From: Anaerolineales bacterium
GTDB taxonomy: Bacteria > Chloroflexota > Anaerolineae > Aggregatilineales > UBA2796
NCBI GenBank assembly: GCA_015075625.1
Contig: JABTTZ010000001.1
Coordinates: forward strand, 62,001-126,000
DNA: 64,000 nt
Direction of reading: 5' to 3'
In this document: positions 1-7,913 of the stretch, one piece after another
How positions within the stretch are numbered: position 1 is the stretch's first letter
Layout of the letters: every line of letters starts with the position of its first letter
The notes under the pieces: model-generated
What the model saw: the letters and a program-made list of their open reading frames with translations, nothing else
The model's database searches: none
Told to the model about the DNA's origin: nothing
Position numbers and translations under genes: made by a program

Positions 1-1
1 C

Positions 2-241
2 ATCGTTCTAACGATTATGGGGACAATCTCCGCTATCGACCTCTTCAGCGCTATGCGCAAATTTGCCGAGGCGTGGGATGCGCGAGACCAGCAGTTGCGA
101 ACGGCTCAAACGAAAACGATTTCAACCGTTTCGTTTCAGGGGGTCTTCGGCTTTGACGATCTAACCTCCGACAGCGACTTTTGGGTCAATCGCTGCATGG
201 CAAACTACTATGACCTTGAAACCATTTACGCTGCGCCTTAA
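2..241 (+). CDS. C-terminal end of a membrane protein (partial)
   Basis: The reading frame is already open at the window edge, so this is the tail of a longer gene; an ATG at 17 is probably internal. About 80 residues are visible. The end has the pattern AEAWDARDQQLR followed by a WVNRCMANYYDLETIYA tail. From memory this resembles the soluble C-terminus of multi-spanning, glycosyltransferase-like (DUF6056-type) membrane proteins of Chloroflexi, but no membrane segment lies inside the window to confirm it. It converges on the leftward pyrC group, with 27 bp between the two stops. Function is uncertain. Confidence 0.5.
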   Translation: MVLTIMGTISAIDLFSAMRKFAEAWDARDQQLRTAQTKTISTVSFQGVFGFDDLTSDSDFWVNRCMANYYDLETIYAAP

Positions 242-268
242 ACCCAGTGTCTTATTTTCCTCTCCCCC

Positions 269-1342
269 TCACCCCCGCGCCGCCGGTGCAACGTTCTGCC
301 CACTCCCCGCCGTGACATGAAACACGCCTTGTTCATAGAGCGTCTCCCCGCGCAGCACCGTCCGCACGACGCGCCCGCGCAGCGTCCATCCGGCAAAGGG
401 CGTCCACGCCGCACGGCTGATTGTCCCCTCAAAGGTGGGTGACCAAACCTGATCAGCATCCACCTCGCAATAGGTATTGGGCTGTTCGGGCAGGTTGAAA
501 ATGCGACGGGGGGCATCGTACATGCGCTCGATAACCGCCTCCAACGCCAGCCGCCCCTCATGGACTGCCGTCAGCATCAGCGCCAGCGCTGTCTCTAAAC
601 CCGGGAAACCCGGCGGCGGGATTTCGCTGTCTTTTTCCGTCAGAAGATGGGGGGCGTGGTCGGTAGCGAAGCAGTCAATCACGGGCATATTTTCCCACAG
701 CGCCGCCTGATCCGCTTTCGTCGCCAAGCGCGGACGCACCTCACAGCGCCCGCCGCCGAGGTGCGGACTATCTTCCACCGAGAGGAACAAATGATGCGGG
801 GCAACCTCGCAGGTGACGGCAACCCCACGCATCTTCGCATCCCGAATCAGGGTGATCTCCTCGGCGCGGCTGACATGGCAAATATGGACGCTGCGATTTT
901 CGAGGTAGGCGCACATCAGGACGGCGGGAATTGTTCGCCCTTCGGCATGGCAGACAATGGACGTTTCCTTTGGAAAACGGGCGAAATGCTCTCGAATCGT
1001 CCGCAAGTCCTTGATGTGCAGCGGTCCGTAGGTGGCGTCTAGGTAAAACTTCATCCCCACGACACGGGGGGCAAGCGCCGCCGCCGTCAGGATATTCGTT
1101 TCGCTCGCGCCGAGGTAAATCCCCCAATCGCAGACGGCGCGGGCAGCGGCGGCATGTTCCCCTAACGCCAACGAGTCGGGATCAATCATCGGAGGCTGTG
1201 TGTTGGGCATTGTCAAGACAGTGGTGATTCCCCCCGCCAACGCCGCCTTTGTCCCGCTGAGGAAATCCTCCTTATGCTCTCCGCCGGGTTCGCGCAAATG
1301 AACGTGCGGGTCGATCAGCCCGGGCAAGCGAATGGTCGTCAT
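269..1342 (-). CDS. pyrC: Dihydroorotase
   Basis: Zinc amidohydrolase of 357 aa that interconverts N-carbamoyl-aspartate and dihydroorotate in pyrimidine synthesis (cytosol). Visible metal-site features are H13-V-H15 in DPHVHLREPGG, Lys98 in GMKFYLDATYG (candidate carbamylated lysine), H132, His153 and His156 in the SVHICHVSR segment, and D228 in the ATDHAPH motif. The short form and motif set fit the CAD-like class rather than the E. coli PyrC class. The ATG overlaps the stop of the upstream thioesterase by one base (TGATG), so the two are probably translationally coupled. No other pyr genes are in the window. The family call is firm; a related hydantoinase/allantoinase role is less likely given the DPHVHLREPG signature. 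Confidence 0.9.
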   Translation of the reverse strand: MTTIRLPGLIDPHVHLREPGGEHKEDFLSGTKAALAGGITTVLTMPNTQPPMIDPDSLALGEHAAAARAVCDWGIYLGASETNILTAAALAPRVVGMKFYLDATYGPLHIKDLRTIREHFARFPKETSIVCHAEGRTIPAVLMCAYLENRSVHICHVSRAEEITLIRDAKMRGVAVTCEVAPHHLFLSVEDSPHLGGGRCEVRPRLATKADQAALWENMPVIDCFATDHAPHLLTEKDSEIPPPGFPGLETALALMLTAVHEGRLALEAVIERMYDAPRRIFNLPEQPNTYCEVDADQVWSPTFEGTISRAAWTPFAGWTLRGRVVRTVLRGETLYEQGVFHVTAGSGQNVAPAARG

Positions 1343-1812
1343 CAGCGCTGATTCTTCACACGGCGTTCTTGCCGTTCGCGGGCAGCCTGCATCGCGGCGC
1401 TTTCTTGGGGGGTGGTCGCCACCAATTTCGGGATGGGCGAGGGCTTCCCTGTGCTATCCACCGAGACGTAGACAAGGTAGGCGGTGTTTGTGTGCTTTTT
1501 GGCGCCGGTGATCGGGTTTTCCGCCACGACCTCAGCCCGGACTTCCATGCTCGTCCGTCCGGCGTGGGTCAGTTCCGCCTGCACGGTGACGAACGCCCCC
1601 ACCAAGATCGGCTCTAAGAAGGTCATCGAGTCAATGGCAACGGTGACGACAGGGGCGCGGGCGTGGCGCATCGCGGCGAGAGCGCCCGCTTCATCCACCA
1701 GTTTCATAATCACCCCGCCATGAACGTTCCCCAACACATTCGCTTCTGGCGGACCCATCAGGTGGGTCAGAATCACCCGCGAATCGGCAATGGTACGTGT
1801 TTCGTCAGCCAT
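1342..1812 (-). CDS. Acyl-CoA thioesterase, hotdog fold
   Basis: 156 aa, one hotdog domain with a short charged tail. The segment NVLGNVHGGVIMKLVDEAGALAA holds the usual N/HGG and Asp/Glu active-site region of the YciA/BFIT-type acyl-CoA hydrolases, followed by the strand-rich region VTVAIDSMTFLEPILVGAFV. The predicted reaction is hydrolysis of acyl-CoA to free acid and CoA in the cytosol; chain-length preference cannot be read from sequence. It is the middle gene of a three-gene leftward group and overlaps pyrC by one base. The pairing with pyrC has no obvious pathway meaning and may only reflect co-transcription. Confidence 0.85.
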   Translation of the reverse strand: MADETRTIADSRVILTHLMGPPEANVLGNVHGGVIMKLVDEAGALAAMRHARAPVVTVAIDSMTFLEPILVGAFVTVQAELTHAGRTSMEVRAEVVAENPITGAKKHTNTAYLVYVSVDSTGKPSPIPKLVATTPQESAAMQAARERQERRVKNQR

Positions 1813-1877
1813 AATGCTCCATAGTATTCGTTCTTATTCGCCCCTTCGTGGGGGTGTCCGCCTGACCCGCACACCAA

Positions 1878-2321
1878 TTACGGTTTCTTCGGCGGCGGTG
1901 GTGTCGTCGGTTTGGGCTGTGTGGGGGCGTTTTCGCCAATATCTGCCCGTCGATCTGAGACGCGCTTGAACACCTCTGGGTCTTCTTCAAGAACATCAAG
2001 TGTATCGTAGCCAATTTCGGCGTTCTGTGGGGGCAGCGGGGCGCGGGCGGGCAGTCCGGCTTGTTTGCCTTTCAGCTTGGGCAGCGGCGCAGCGTGAAGG
2101 GGGCGTTTGGCGTTCGCCCGCTTGCGCAGGATGCGCCCATCTTTGGAGATCAGCCCCACCCATTCGCCATCGAAGGTGTAGACGGCTTTGTCCTTCCCTT
2201 CCTCTTGGACAAACCCGATGGACTCGCCGCGTGGGTCAAAAATATACGTCCCTAAGAGCGTGCCGATCCAATCGCCAGCCGTGTTGTAGATGAAAATGGG
2301 TTTCTGCGGTTTGTCGGTCAT
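1878..2321 (-). CDS. Conserved hypothetical protein with Pro-rich tail
   Basis: 147 aa from the ATG at 2321, chosen because AAAGGGAAG lies about 6 bases upstream; the frame could extend to 2453 but the added residues are encoded by repeat-like DNA. The N-terminal 60 residues are short beta-strand units with repeating pattern (IFIYNTAGDWIGTLLGTYIF, then PRGESIGFV, then KAVYTFDGEWVGLISKDGRI), suggesting a small beta-sheet or MORN-like fold. The C-terminus is low-complexity (KPTTPPPPKKP). I do not recognise a function. It lies first in the group with the thioesterase and pyrC, 65 bp upstream of the former. Confidence 0.7.
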   Translation of the reverse strand: MTDKPQKPIFIYNTAGDWIGTLLGTYIFDPRGESIGFVQEEGKDKAVYTFDGEWVGLISKDGRILRKRANAKRPLHAAPLPKLKGKQAGLPARAPLPPQNAEIGYDTLDVLEEDPEVFKRVSDRRADIGENAPTQPKPTTPPPPKKP

Positions 2322-2436
2322 GGGGCTTCCCTTTAGCAAAAACAACCTATCGGAAGTGTACCACGTTCGCTGGGGATTGAGGGGTACTCCCTCACCGCTT
2401 CGCCCGTGTGAGAACGAAAAAGGGCGCGGGAGAGGC

Positions 2437-2570
2437 GCGGGACTAAAGCCCACGCGCTAAGGCTGATCACCCCGTTGGGGCTTAAAACGAAGGCAGGCGT
2501 ATCATTCAGAATTTAGCCCCATAGGGGTGGCTAATATTAGTCCCGTGCTTTAGCGCGGGACGACACGGGC
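2437..2570. repeat. Intergenic palindromic repeat
   Basis: The 2322-2648 gap between divergent genes holds this repeat. It contains two imperfect hairpins of related sequence, one around 2437-2458 (GCGCGGGACTAAAG ... CGCGC) and one at 2539-2561 (CCCGTGCTTTAGCGCGGG), with CCCCGTTGGGGC and AGCCCCATAGGGGTGGCT between them. A degenerate relative with CCCCTTGCTTTAGCAGCAGG lies near 14640. It looks like a MITE- or REP-type dispersed element. It may also act as a transcription barrier. Confidence 0.55.
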
Positions 2571-2648
2571 GACATGGGGGCGACATGAGGTACACTCCGT
2601 ACACGATAGGATGTATATGGCAAGGACGCAAACCCAAAGGAATTCGCT

Positions 2649-3668
2649 GTGACCATTCCTACGACGATGCAGGCTGTTGTGCTGCACCGCTACGATGCAA
2701 ACTACGGCGGCATCACCGTTGAAGAACGCCCCGTCCCCCAACCCAAAGCGGGCGAGGTACTGGTCAAAATGATCGCCAGCCCAATCAACCCTTCCGATCT
2801 TTTGTTCATGCAGGGGCGTTATGGCTTTACTCGCCCCACGCCCACCGTCCCGGGCTTTGAAGGCTGCGGGATTGTTGTTGCCGCCAACGGCGGTATTGGG
2901 CGCTTTTACCTGAATCGGCGCGTGGCGGCCGTCGTCCAGCAAGTGGGCGACGGCGTATGGGCAGACTATGTGACCGTTCCGGCGCGGATGGTACTCCCTA
3001 TGGGGAAGGGCATCAGCGACGAGCAAGCCGCCATGAGCGCCGTGAACCCCATGACGGCGTGGGCGCTGATCGATATAAGCCAGCGGGGAAAACACAAGAC
3101 GATCCTCCACACGGCGGCGGGCAGCGCCTTAGGGAAAATGCTCTGGCGTTTGGGGCAGGCACGCGGCGTAGAAGTTGTAGGCATTGTTCGCCGTCCCGAA
3201 CAAGCCGACGACCTGCGGGCGATGGGCATGAAACACATCCTGTGCAGCACCGCCCTTGATTTTGATGAACAGGTCAAAGCGATCACCCGCGAGATGCGTA
3301 TCCGCCTCTGTTTTGATGCGGTAGGCGGGACAACCGCGTCGCGGATTCTGCGGGCAATGCCCCGCCACAGCACCTTGCGCGTCTATGGGGCGCTCTCTGG
3401 GGAGGTCTCCGCCAGCGCCGATACGCTTGATCTCATCTTTAAGGATAAAACGCTCAGCGGCTTCTGGCTCTCCGATTACATCGGTGAGAAAGGTATCCTC
3501 CGTCTCGCTCTCATCGGACGCCACGTGCAAAAACTGCTAGGGAGCGACTTGAGCAGCGAGGTACGCGCCCGTTATCCCTTTGCCAAAGCACACGAGGCAA
3601 TCCGCGATTACGAATCGGCTATGTCTGCCGGAAAAGTCTTGTTCGTCTCCACAGAAGGAACGCCCTGA
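2649..3668 (+). CDS. Zinc-less medium-chain reductase (quinone oxidoreductase / enoyl reductase-like)
   Basis: 339 aa from a GTG at 2649 with AAAGGA 8 bases upstream. It has the two-part MDR architecture: an N-terminal GroES-like domain (GEVLVKMIASPINPSDLLFMQG) and a Rossmann domain with the nucleotide-binding segment HTAAGSALGKMLWRLGQ near residue 157. The Cys/His ligands of zinc alcohol dehydrogenases are absent, so it belongs to the quinone oxidoreductase / 2-enoyl-thioester reductase side and should use NAD(P)H on a quinone or enoyl substrate. Its stop overlaps the next ATG by one base (TGATG), and it heads the run leading into rsmH. The exact substrate cannot be told. Confidence 0.8.
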   Translation: MTIPTTMQAVVLHRYDANYGGITVEERPVPQPKAGEVLVKMIASPINPSDLLFMQGRYGFTRPTPTVPGFEGCGIVVAANGGIGRFYLNRRVAAVVQQVGDGVWADYVTVPARMVLPMGKGISDEQAAMSAVNPMTAWALIDISQRGKHKTILHTAAGSALGKMLWRLGQARGVEVVGIVRRPEQADDLRAMGMKHILCSTALDFDEQVKAITREMRIRLCFDAVGGTTASRILRAMPRHSTLRVYGALSGEVSASADTLDLIFKDKTLSGFWLSDYIGEKGILRLALIGRHVQKLLGSDLSSEVRARYPFAKAHEAIRDYESAMSAGKVLFVSTEGTP

Positions 3669-4486
3669 TGAGTTTTGCCTTGCTTGATAGTCCCTTGATT
3701 CTTTCCATCGCCTTTCACCCCCGCCCGGCAGACCCCGCCGAGGGAGAGCGGGCGGGAGAGGTGGGTATCCACAGCGGGACAATTCCGCTCAGCGCCACCA
3801 CCCCAGAGGGTGAGGCGGTTCGGCTTGGCTACCGCCTCTATACAGCGCTCCCCGATCAGCCCTTGATCCTCTACTTTCACGGCAATGGCGAGATCGCCCC
3901 CGATTACGACGACATCGCCCGCTTTTACACTGAACGGGCGGGGGCGTCGCTGCTTGTGGTGGATTATCGCGGCTACGGCTGGAGTACAGGTCAGCCAAGT
4001 TTCAACGCGCTGATCGGGGATGTGCCGGACATCCTCGCTGCCCTACCGGGGATCAGAGCGGAGGGGGGTATCAGCCCGACCCCCCCCCTCGTCGTTATGG
4101 GGCGTTCGCTCGGCAGCGCCCCCGCCATCCACCTAGCCCACACCACGCCGGAGGCAGTCAGGGGGCTGATCTTGGAGAGCGCCTTCACCGACATTCTCTC
4201 CCTGATGATCCGCCTCGGAGCGCCGGGGAATGTTATCGGAAATGCCCTTGATCCGCTTGGCAACGGGCGCAAAATGCGCGAGATCACTTTGCCAACGTTG
4301 ATCCTGCACGGGCAGGAGGACACCCTGATCCCCATTGACCATGCCGAACGCCTTTACGAGGCATCCGCCGCCCCGCCGGAGCGTAAGACCTTGCTGCGTA
4401 TTCCAAACGCCGGACATAACGACCTGCTCCGGCATGGCTTATGGGATTACTTTGACGCCATTGCCGCCTTTCTGAAGGGGTTGTGA
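3668..4486 (+). CDS. Alpha/beta hydrolase
   Basis: 272 aa alpha/beta-hydrolase fold of the BAAT/FrsA-like serine hydrolase type. The oxyanion segment LILYFHGNGE comes first, then the nucleophile elbow GRSLGS (Ser near residue 143), the acid region LILHGQEDTLIP and the catalytic His in PNAGHNDLL near the end. It has no signal peptide, so it is probably cytosolic. It overlaps the upstream reductase by one base and the downstream rsmH start by four (GTGA), so all three should be made from one transcript. The substrate is unknown. Confidence 0.85.
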   Translation: MSFALLDSPLILSIAFHPRPADPAEGERAGEVGIHSGTIPLSATTPEGEAVRLGYRLYTALPDQPLILYFHGNGEIAPDYDDIARFYTERAGASLLVVDYRGYGWSTGQPSFNALIGDVPDILAALPGIRAEGGISPTPPLVVMGRSLGSAPAIHLAHTTPEAVRGLILESAFTDILSLMIRLGAPGNVIGNALDPLGNGRKMREITLPTLILHGQEDTLIPIDHAERLYEASAAPPERKTLLRIPNAGHNDLLRHGLWDYFDAIAAFLKGL

Positions 4487-5445
4487 GGGCGATACCGTTG
4501 GATGCACCGCACCAACCCGTGCTGCTTCAGGCGATCCTTGAGGGGCTGAACGTCCGCGCCGCCGCGCCCGGATGGTTCATTGATGGCACGGTGGGCGCCG
4601 GCGGACATGCCCAGGCAATCCTTGAAACTGCCCCGCAAGCGCACTTGTTGGGGATAGACCGCGACCCACGTTCGCTCGCCATTGCCGCCGAGCGGCTTGC
4701 CGGCTACGGGCAGCGGGTTTCCCTTCGGCAGGGCAGTTATACCCAGATGGGGCAGTTCACCGCTTCAGCGGGCTTCCCGCTGGCTGAGGGGGTCGATGGG
4801 ATCGTCCTTGATCTGGGGATCGCCTCCATGCATGTAGACGATGCGGCACGGGGCTTCAGCTTCCGCGCCGATGCCCCCCTCGATATGCGCTTCGATCCTG
4901 ATTCAGACATTCCCACAGCCGCCGAGATGCTGAACACATGTCCCCTTGAGGATTTGGTGAGAATTCTGAGCGACTATGGGGAGGAACGCCACGCTAAACG
5001 GATCGCCCGCGCCATTGCCGATGCCCGCCCACTTCAGACGACACACGATCTCGTTCGGGCGGTAGAGCGCGGGCTGCGGGGCGTCAAATACGATCACCTC
5101 CATCCGGCAACGCGCACCTTTCAGGCGGTGCGGATTGCTGTGAACGACGAATTGGCACATGTGGAGCGTGTCTTGCCGCTGGCGCTCAGTTTGCTGCGGG
5201 CGGGCGGACGCTTAGCGGTGATCAGCTTTCATAGCTTAGAAGACCGCCTCGTAAAGACCTATTTTCACCGTGAGGCGCGGGACTGTCTTTGCCCTCCCCA
5301 GCAGATCATCTGTACCTGTGGGCATAAGACTACCCTGCGCGAGATCACCCGCAAACCGCTGACCCCCGACGCGGCGGAGATGGCGGCAAACCCCCGCAGC
5401 CGCAGCGCCAAATTGCGAATCGTGGAGCGCTTGGCGGTATACTAG
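4483..5445 (+). CDS. rsmH: 16S rRNA (cytosine-1402-N4)-methyltransferase RsmH
   Basis: 320 aa from a GTG start that overlaps the hydrolase stop by four bases. N4-methylates C1402 of 16S rRNA with SAM. Visible signatures are HQPVLLQAILEGL at the N-terminus, the SAM loop DGTVGAGGHA (residues 34-43), GIDRDPRSLA, VDGIVLDLGIASMHVD, RGFSFRADAPLDMRFD, and the C-terminal VISFHSLEDRLVK and NPRSRSAKLRIVER. It opens the division/cell-wall gene run as in most bacteria, although mraZ is not present upstream. Confidence 0.96.
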   Translation: MRAIPLDAPHQPVLLQAILEGLNVRAAAPGWFIDGTVGAGGHAQAILETAPQAHLLGIDRDPRSLAIAAERLAGYGQRVSLRQGSYTQMGQFTASAGFPLAEGVDGIVLDLGIASMHVDDAARGFSFRADAPLDMRFDPDSDIPTAAEMLNTCPLEDLVRILSDYGEERHAKRIARAIADARPLQTTHDLVRAVERGLRGVKYDHLHPATRTFQAVRIAVNDELAHVERVLPLALSLLRAGGRLAVISFHSLEDRLVKTYFHREARDCLCPPQQIICTCGHKTTLREITRKPLTPDAAEMAANPRSRSAKLRIVERLAVY

Positions 5446-5515
5446 GGTGTGTTGAGCGTGTCCCCAATGCGCGTCGGGGTCACACAGGTTACATTAGGAA
5501 CAGACCAAGCTAACC

Positions 5516-5998
5516 ATGTCGGATCGCTCTGAGCGTCTTTCGACGCCGAAAACACAGGTTCTGCCCCAAACAACAGCCCGCCCCCCTGCACAGGCGGCGG
5601 CGGTGATTGGCTTGGCGGTAGTCGTGGCGATCATCATTGGAGCGCTTTACCTTGCCCAAGCTACCGTCACCGCCACAACGGGCAGCAACCTGATCCAATT
5701 GCAGCGGACGCGGGATTTTCTTCAGCGGGCAAACAGCGATAGCGAGGCACAGATCGCCCTCAAAAGCAGCATCTCCACGCTGCGCGGGCGGGCGTTGGAG
5801 CTTGGCTTTCGTCCCGCCGAACCCGCCGATCTGGTCTATCTCATCGTGGAGGGCTACACACCCAACCGCGCCACGCCCACGCCGATGATCACGCCCACAC
5901 CCGCCCGTCTTTACGATGAAACCTTTGCCGGCTGGTTGGAGCAGCAGTGGGCATCGTTGGTGATGCAGTTTGAAGCATGGATGGGGAGAGGGAAGTAA
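5516..5998 (+). CDS. FtsL/DivIC-like single-pass membrane protein
   Basis: 160 aa. A cytoplasmic N-terminus of about 28 residues is followed by one membrane segment (AAVIGLAVVVAIIIGALYLA) and a helical, probably coiled-coil stretch (LIQLQRTRDFLQRANSDSEAQ), then a Thr/Pro-rich tail. Topology, size and position between rsmH and ftsI match the division protein FtsL, which couples the FtsWI complex to the early divisome. Sequence identity in this family is always low, so the call rests on context and layout. It ends six bases before the ftsI start. Confidence 0.75.
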   Translation: MSDRSERLSTPKTQVLPQTTARPPAQAAAVIGLAVVVAIIIGALYLAQATVTATTGSNLIQLQRTRDFLQRANSDSEAQIALKSSISTLRGRALELGFRPAEPADLVYLIVEGYTPNRATPTPMITPTPARLYDETFAGWLEQQWASLVMQFEAWMGRGK

Positions 5999-6003
5999 CG
6001 CCT

Positions 6004-7746
6004 ATGCGTGCCAGTTTGAATCGCCGCTTGTCCATGTTGACTGTAGGGTTGGTTGTCCTCGGTGTGCTGCTTTTGGCGCGGTTGGCGTCCTTCCAATTTC
6101 AATTGGATATGGCGTCTTACTTGCAGACGATTGCCAACCGCAGCTACCGCACGCTGGATGATCGCTTTCCTGACCGGGGGCGCATTTTTGACCGCAACGG
6201 AGAACTTTTTGCTGGCAACACGACGGAATACCGCATCGGCGTTAGTCCTGTCTATGTCTCTAACCCGCAGAAACTTGCCCAAGACCTCGCCGCCATTCTG
6301 AATGACGATCCGCAGCGCCTGCTGGACATTTTCGCCAGTAATGATCCCTACCGCGCACTCACCCGCCTGCCCGTCTCGGTGGAGGTAGCGCAGAAAATCG
6401 CCGCCCTCGAATCGATTGCCGTCCGCATTGACCCCGAACCGAAACGGATTTACCCGCAGAGCAGCCTTGCCGCACAGATCGTCGGCTTTGTGGGGTGGGA
6501 TGGCACGATCCGGCGCGGGTATGTGGGGGTGGAAGGCGGCTACAACGCCGATCTCGCCGGGGAAAGCCGCATCACCGAACGCAGCCGCATCCCCTTTGAA
6601 GTCGTCGCCAATGACGAACCGCCGCCCGGGAAGGATATTTACCTGACGATTGATCGGGATATTCAATTCCTTGCCGAGCGGCAGCTTCTCGATGCGATCA
6701 CAACCTACGGCGCGGTGGGGGGGACGATCTTGATCAGCGACCCGCGCACCGGCGAAATCTTGGCGATGGCGTCCTACCCCACCTTTGACCCCAACAACTA
6801 TTACACGATTGACGCCGACCTGATGAAAAACCCCGCCGTCAGCGATGGCTATGAGCCCGGATCGGTGTTCAAGATCGTCACGGCGGCGGTGGCGCTCCAA
6901 AGCGGGCGCGTCAACGAAAACTCCACCTACTTTGAAGGCTCAAACTCCCGTGAGATCGGCGGGCGACGCGTCTATAACTGGGATCGTGCCGCACACGGCT
7001 CACAAAGTTTTGTCGATATTCTCGTCCGCTCCTGGAACTTAGGGACGACATGGCTTTCTGTAGACATCTTGGGCGCGGATGATTTCTACAAGGGGTTGTT
7101 GGCGTTTGGGGTTGGCGCTCCGACGGGCATTGATCTTGAAGGGGAGGCAAGTGGGCAGCTTCGTACCCCCGGCGCTCTTTATTGGAGCGACTCCGACCTT
7201 GCCACGAACAGCTTTGGGCAGGGCTTGACGGTGACTCCCCTTCAGATGCTTGCCTTCCTGAACACAATTGCCAACGATGGGCAGATGATGCAGCCGCATA
7301 TCCGCCTAAAGACGGTGGATAATGGCGTTGTCATTCCCTCTATCCCAACGGCGATCCGCACTCCCGTTTCGGCAGATGTAGCGCGGCGAATCACGGCGAT
7401 CATGGTCAAGGTGATCAATGAGGGCGAGGGTAGTCCGGGCAAACTCCCCGGCTACACGATTGCTGGAAAGACCGGCACCGCCCAGATTTACTGTGCCACC
7501 TGTCCGGGGCTTTATGACCCCGAACTGCAAATGGCAACCTTCGTCGCCTTCTTGCCCGCTGATGAACCGCGTGTGAGCGTCCTGATCAAGCTTGATAAGG
7601 TCAGCCGCTTTGCCAGCGAAACCGCCGCGCCCGCCTTTGCGACTCTGGCGAAAGAACTGGTTGTGCTGATGAACATCCCCACCGATGAGCAGCGTGCCAT
7701 CCTCCGTGAGCAAGGTGGGGATACCGCCATGATTGTCGGGCGTTAA
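6004..7746 (+). CDS. ftsI: Septal peptidoglycan transpeptidase FtsI / class B PBP
   Basis: 580 aa; ATG 6004 is preferred because GAGAGGGAAG lies just upstream, while an in-frame ATG at 5977 falls in the preceding gene. One N-terminal membrane anchor (MLTVGLVVLGVLLLARLASF) is followed by a dimerisation domain starting at PDRGRIFDRNGELFA and a transpeptidase domain. The three active-site motifs are present: S287-V-F-K290, S343-W-N345 and K489-T-G. It crosslinks septal peptidoglycan outside the membrane. The dispersed promoter-bearing element begins immediately after its TAA stop, separating it from mraY. Confidence 0.93.
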   Translation: MRASLNRRLSMLTVGLVVLGVLLLARLASFQFQLDMASYLQTIANRSYRTLDDRFPDRGRIFDRNGELFAGNTTEYRIGVSPVYVSNPQKLAQDLAAILNDDPQRLLDIFASNDPYRALTRLPVSVEVAQKIAALESIAVRIDPEPKRIYPQSSLAAQIVGFVGWDGTIRRGYVGVEGGYNADLAGESRITERSRIPFEVVANDEPPPGKDIYLTIDRDIQFLAERQLLDAITTYGAVGGTILISDPRTGEILAMASYPTFDPNNYYTIDADLMKNPAVSDGYEPGSVFKIVTAAVALQSGRVNENSTYFEGSNSREIGGRRVYNWDRAAHGSQSFVDILVRSWNLGTTWLSVDILGADDFYKGLLAFGVGAPTGIDLEGEASGQLRTPGALYWSDSDLATNSFGQGLTVTPLQMLAFLNTIANDGQMMQPHIRLKTVDNGVVIPSIPTAIRTPVSADVARRITAIMVKVINEGEGSPGKLPGYTIAGKTGTAQIYCATCPGLYDPELQMATFVAFLPADEPRVSVLIKLDKVSRFASETAAPAFATLAKELVVLMNIPTDEQRAILREQGGDTAMIVGR

Positions 7747-7910
7747 CCTACAGCATTTTTCAAGGAGATTACCCCCTTAGTGGTTGACAGCGCCCCTTTT
7801 CAAGATATACTTGCCGATGGGTTAGTGGGTGGTGATCAAGGAAAACGAACGACGCCCGTCCTTCTTGTAAGAAAACTGGTTGCAGTTCGACCAGTGAGGG
7901 TACTGCAATA
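7747..7910 (+). repeat. Promoter-bearing dispersed element, copy 1
   Basis: One of three copies of an element of about 161-165 bp that starts CCTACAGCATTTTTCAA and ends GGGTACTGCAAT. This copy fills the space between the ftsI stop (7746) and the mraY start (7914) almost exactly. It carries a sigma-70-like promoter and, towards the 3' end, CTGGTTG and CGACCAG arms that still pair through a G-U wobble although the other copies read CAACCAG. Removing it would leave ftsI and mraY four bases apart, a normal operon spacing, so it looks like an insertion. Confidence 0.85.
7784..7811 (+). promoter_or_regulatory. Sigma-70-like promoter driving mraY
   Basis: TTGACA at 7784-7789 and TATACT at 7806-7811 with a 16-base spacer. 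Both hexamers and the spacing are kept in all three copies of the element. It points towards mraY, and GAGGG at 7896-7900, also within the element, is the only visible ribosome-binding candidate, 13 bases before the ATG. Confidence 0.7.
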
Positions 7911-7913
7911 GTT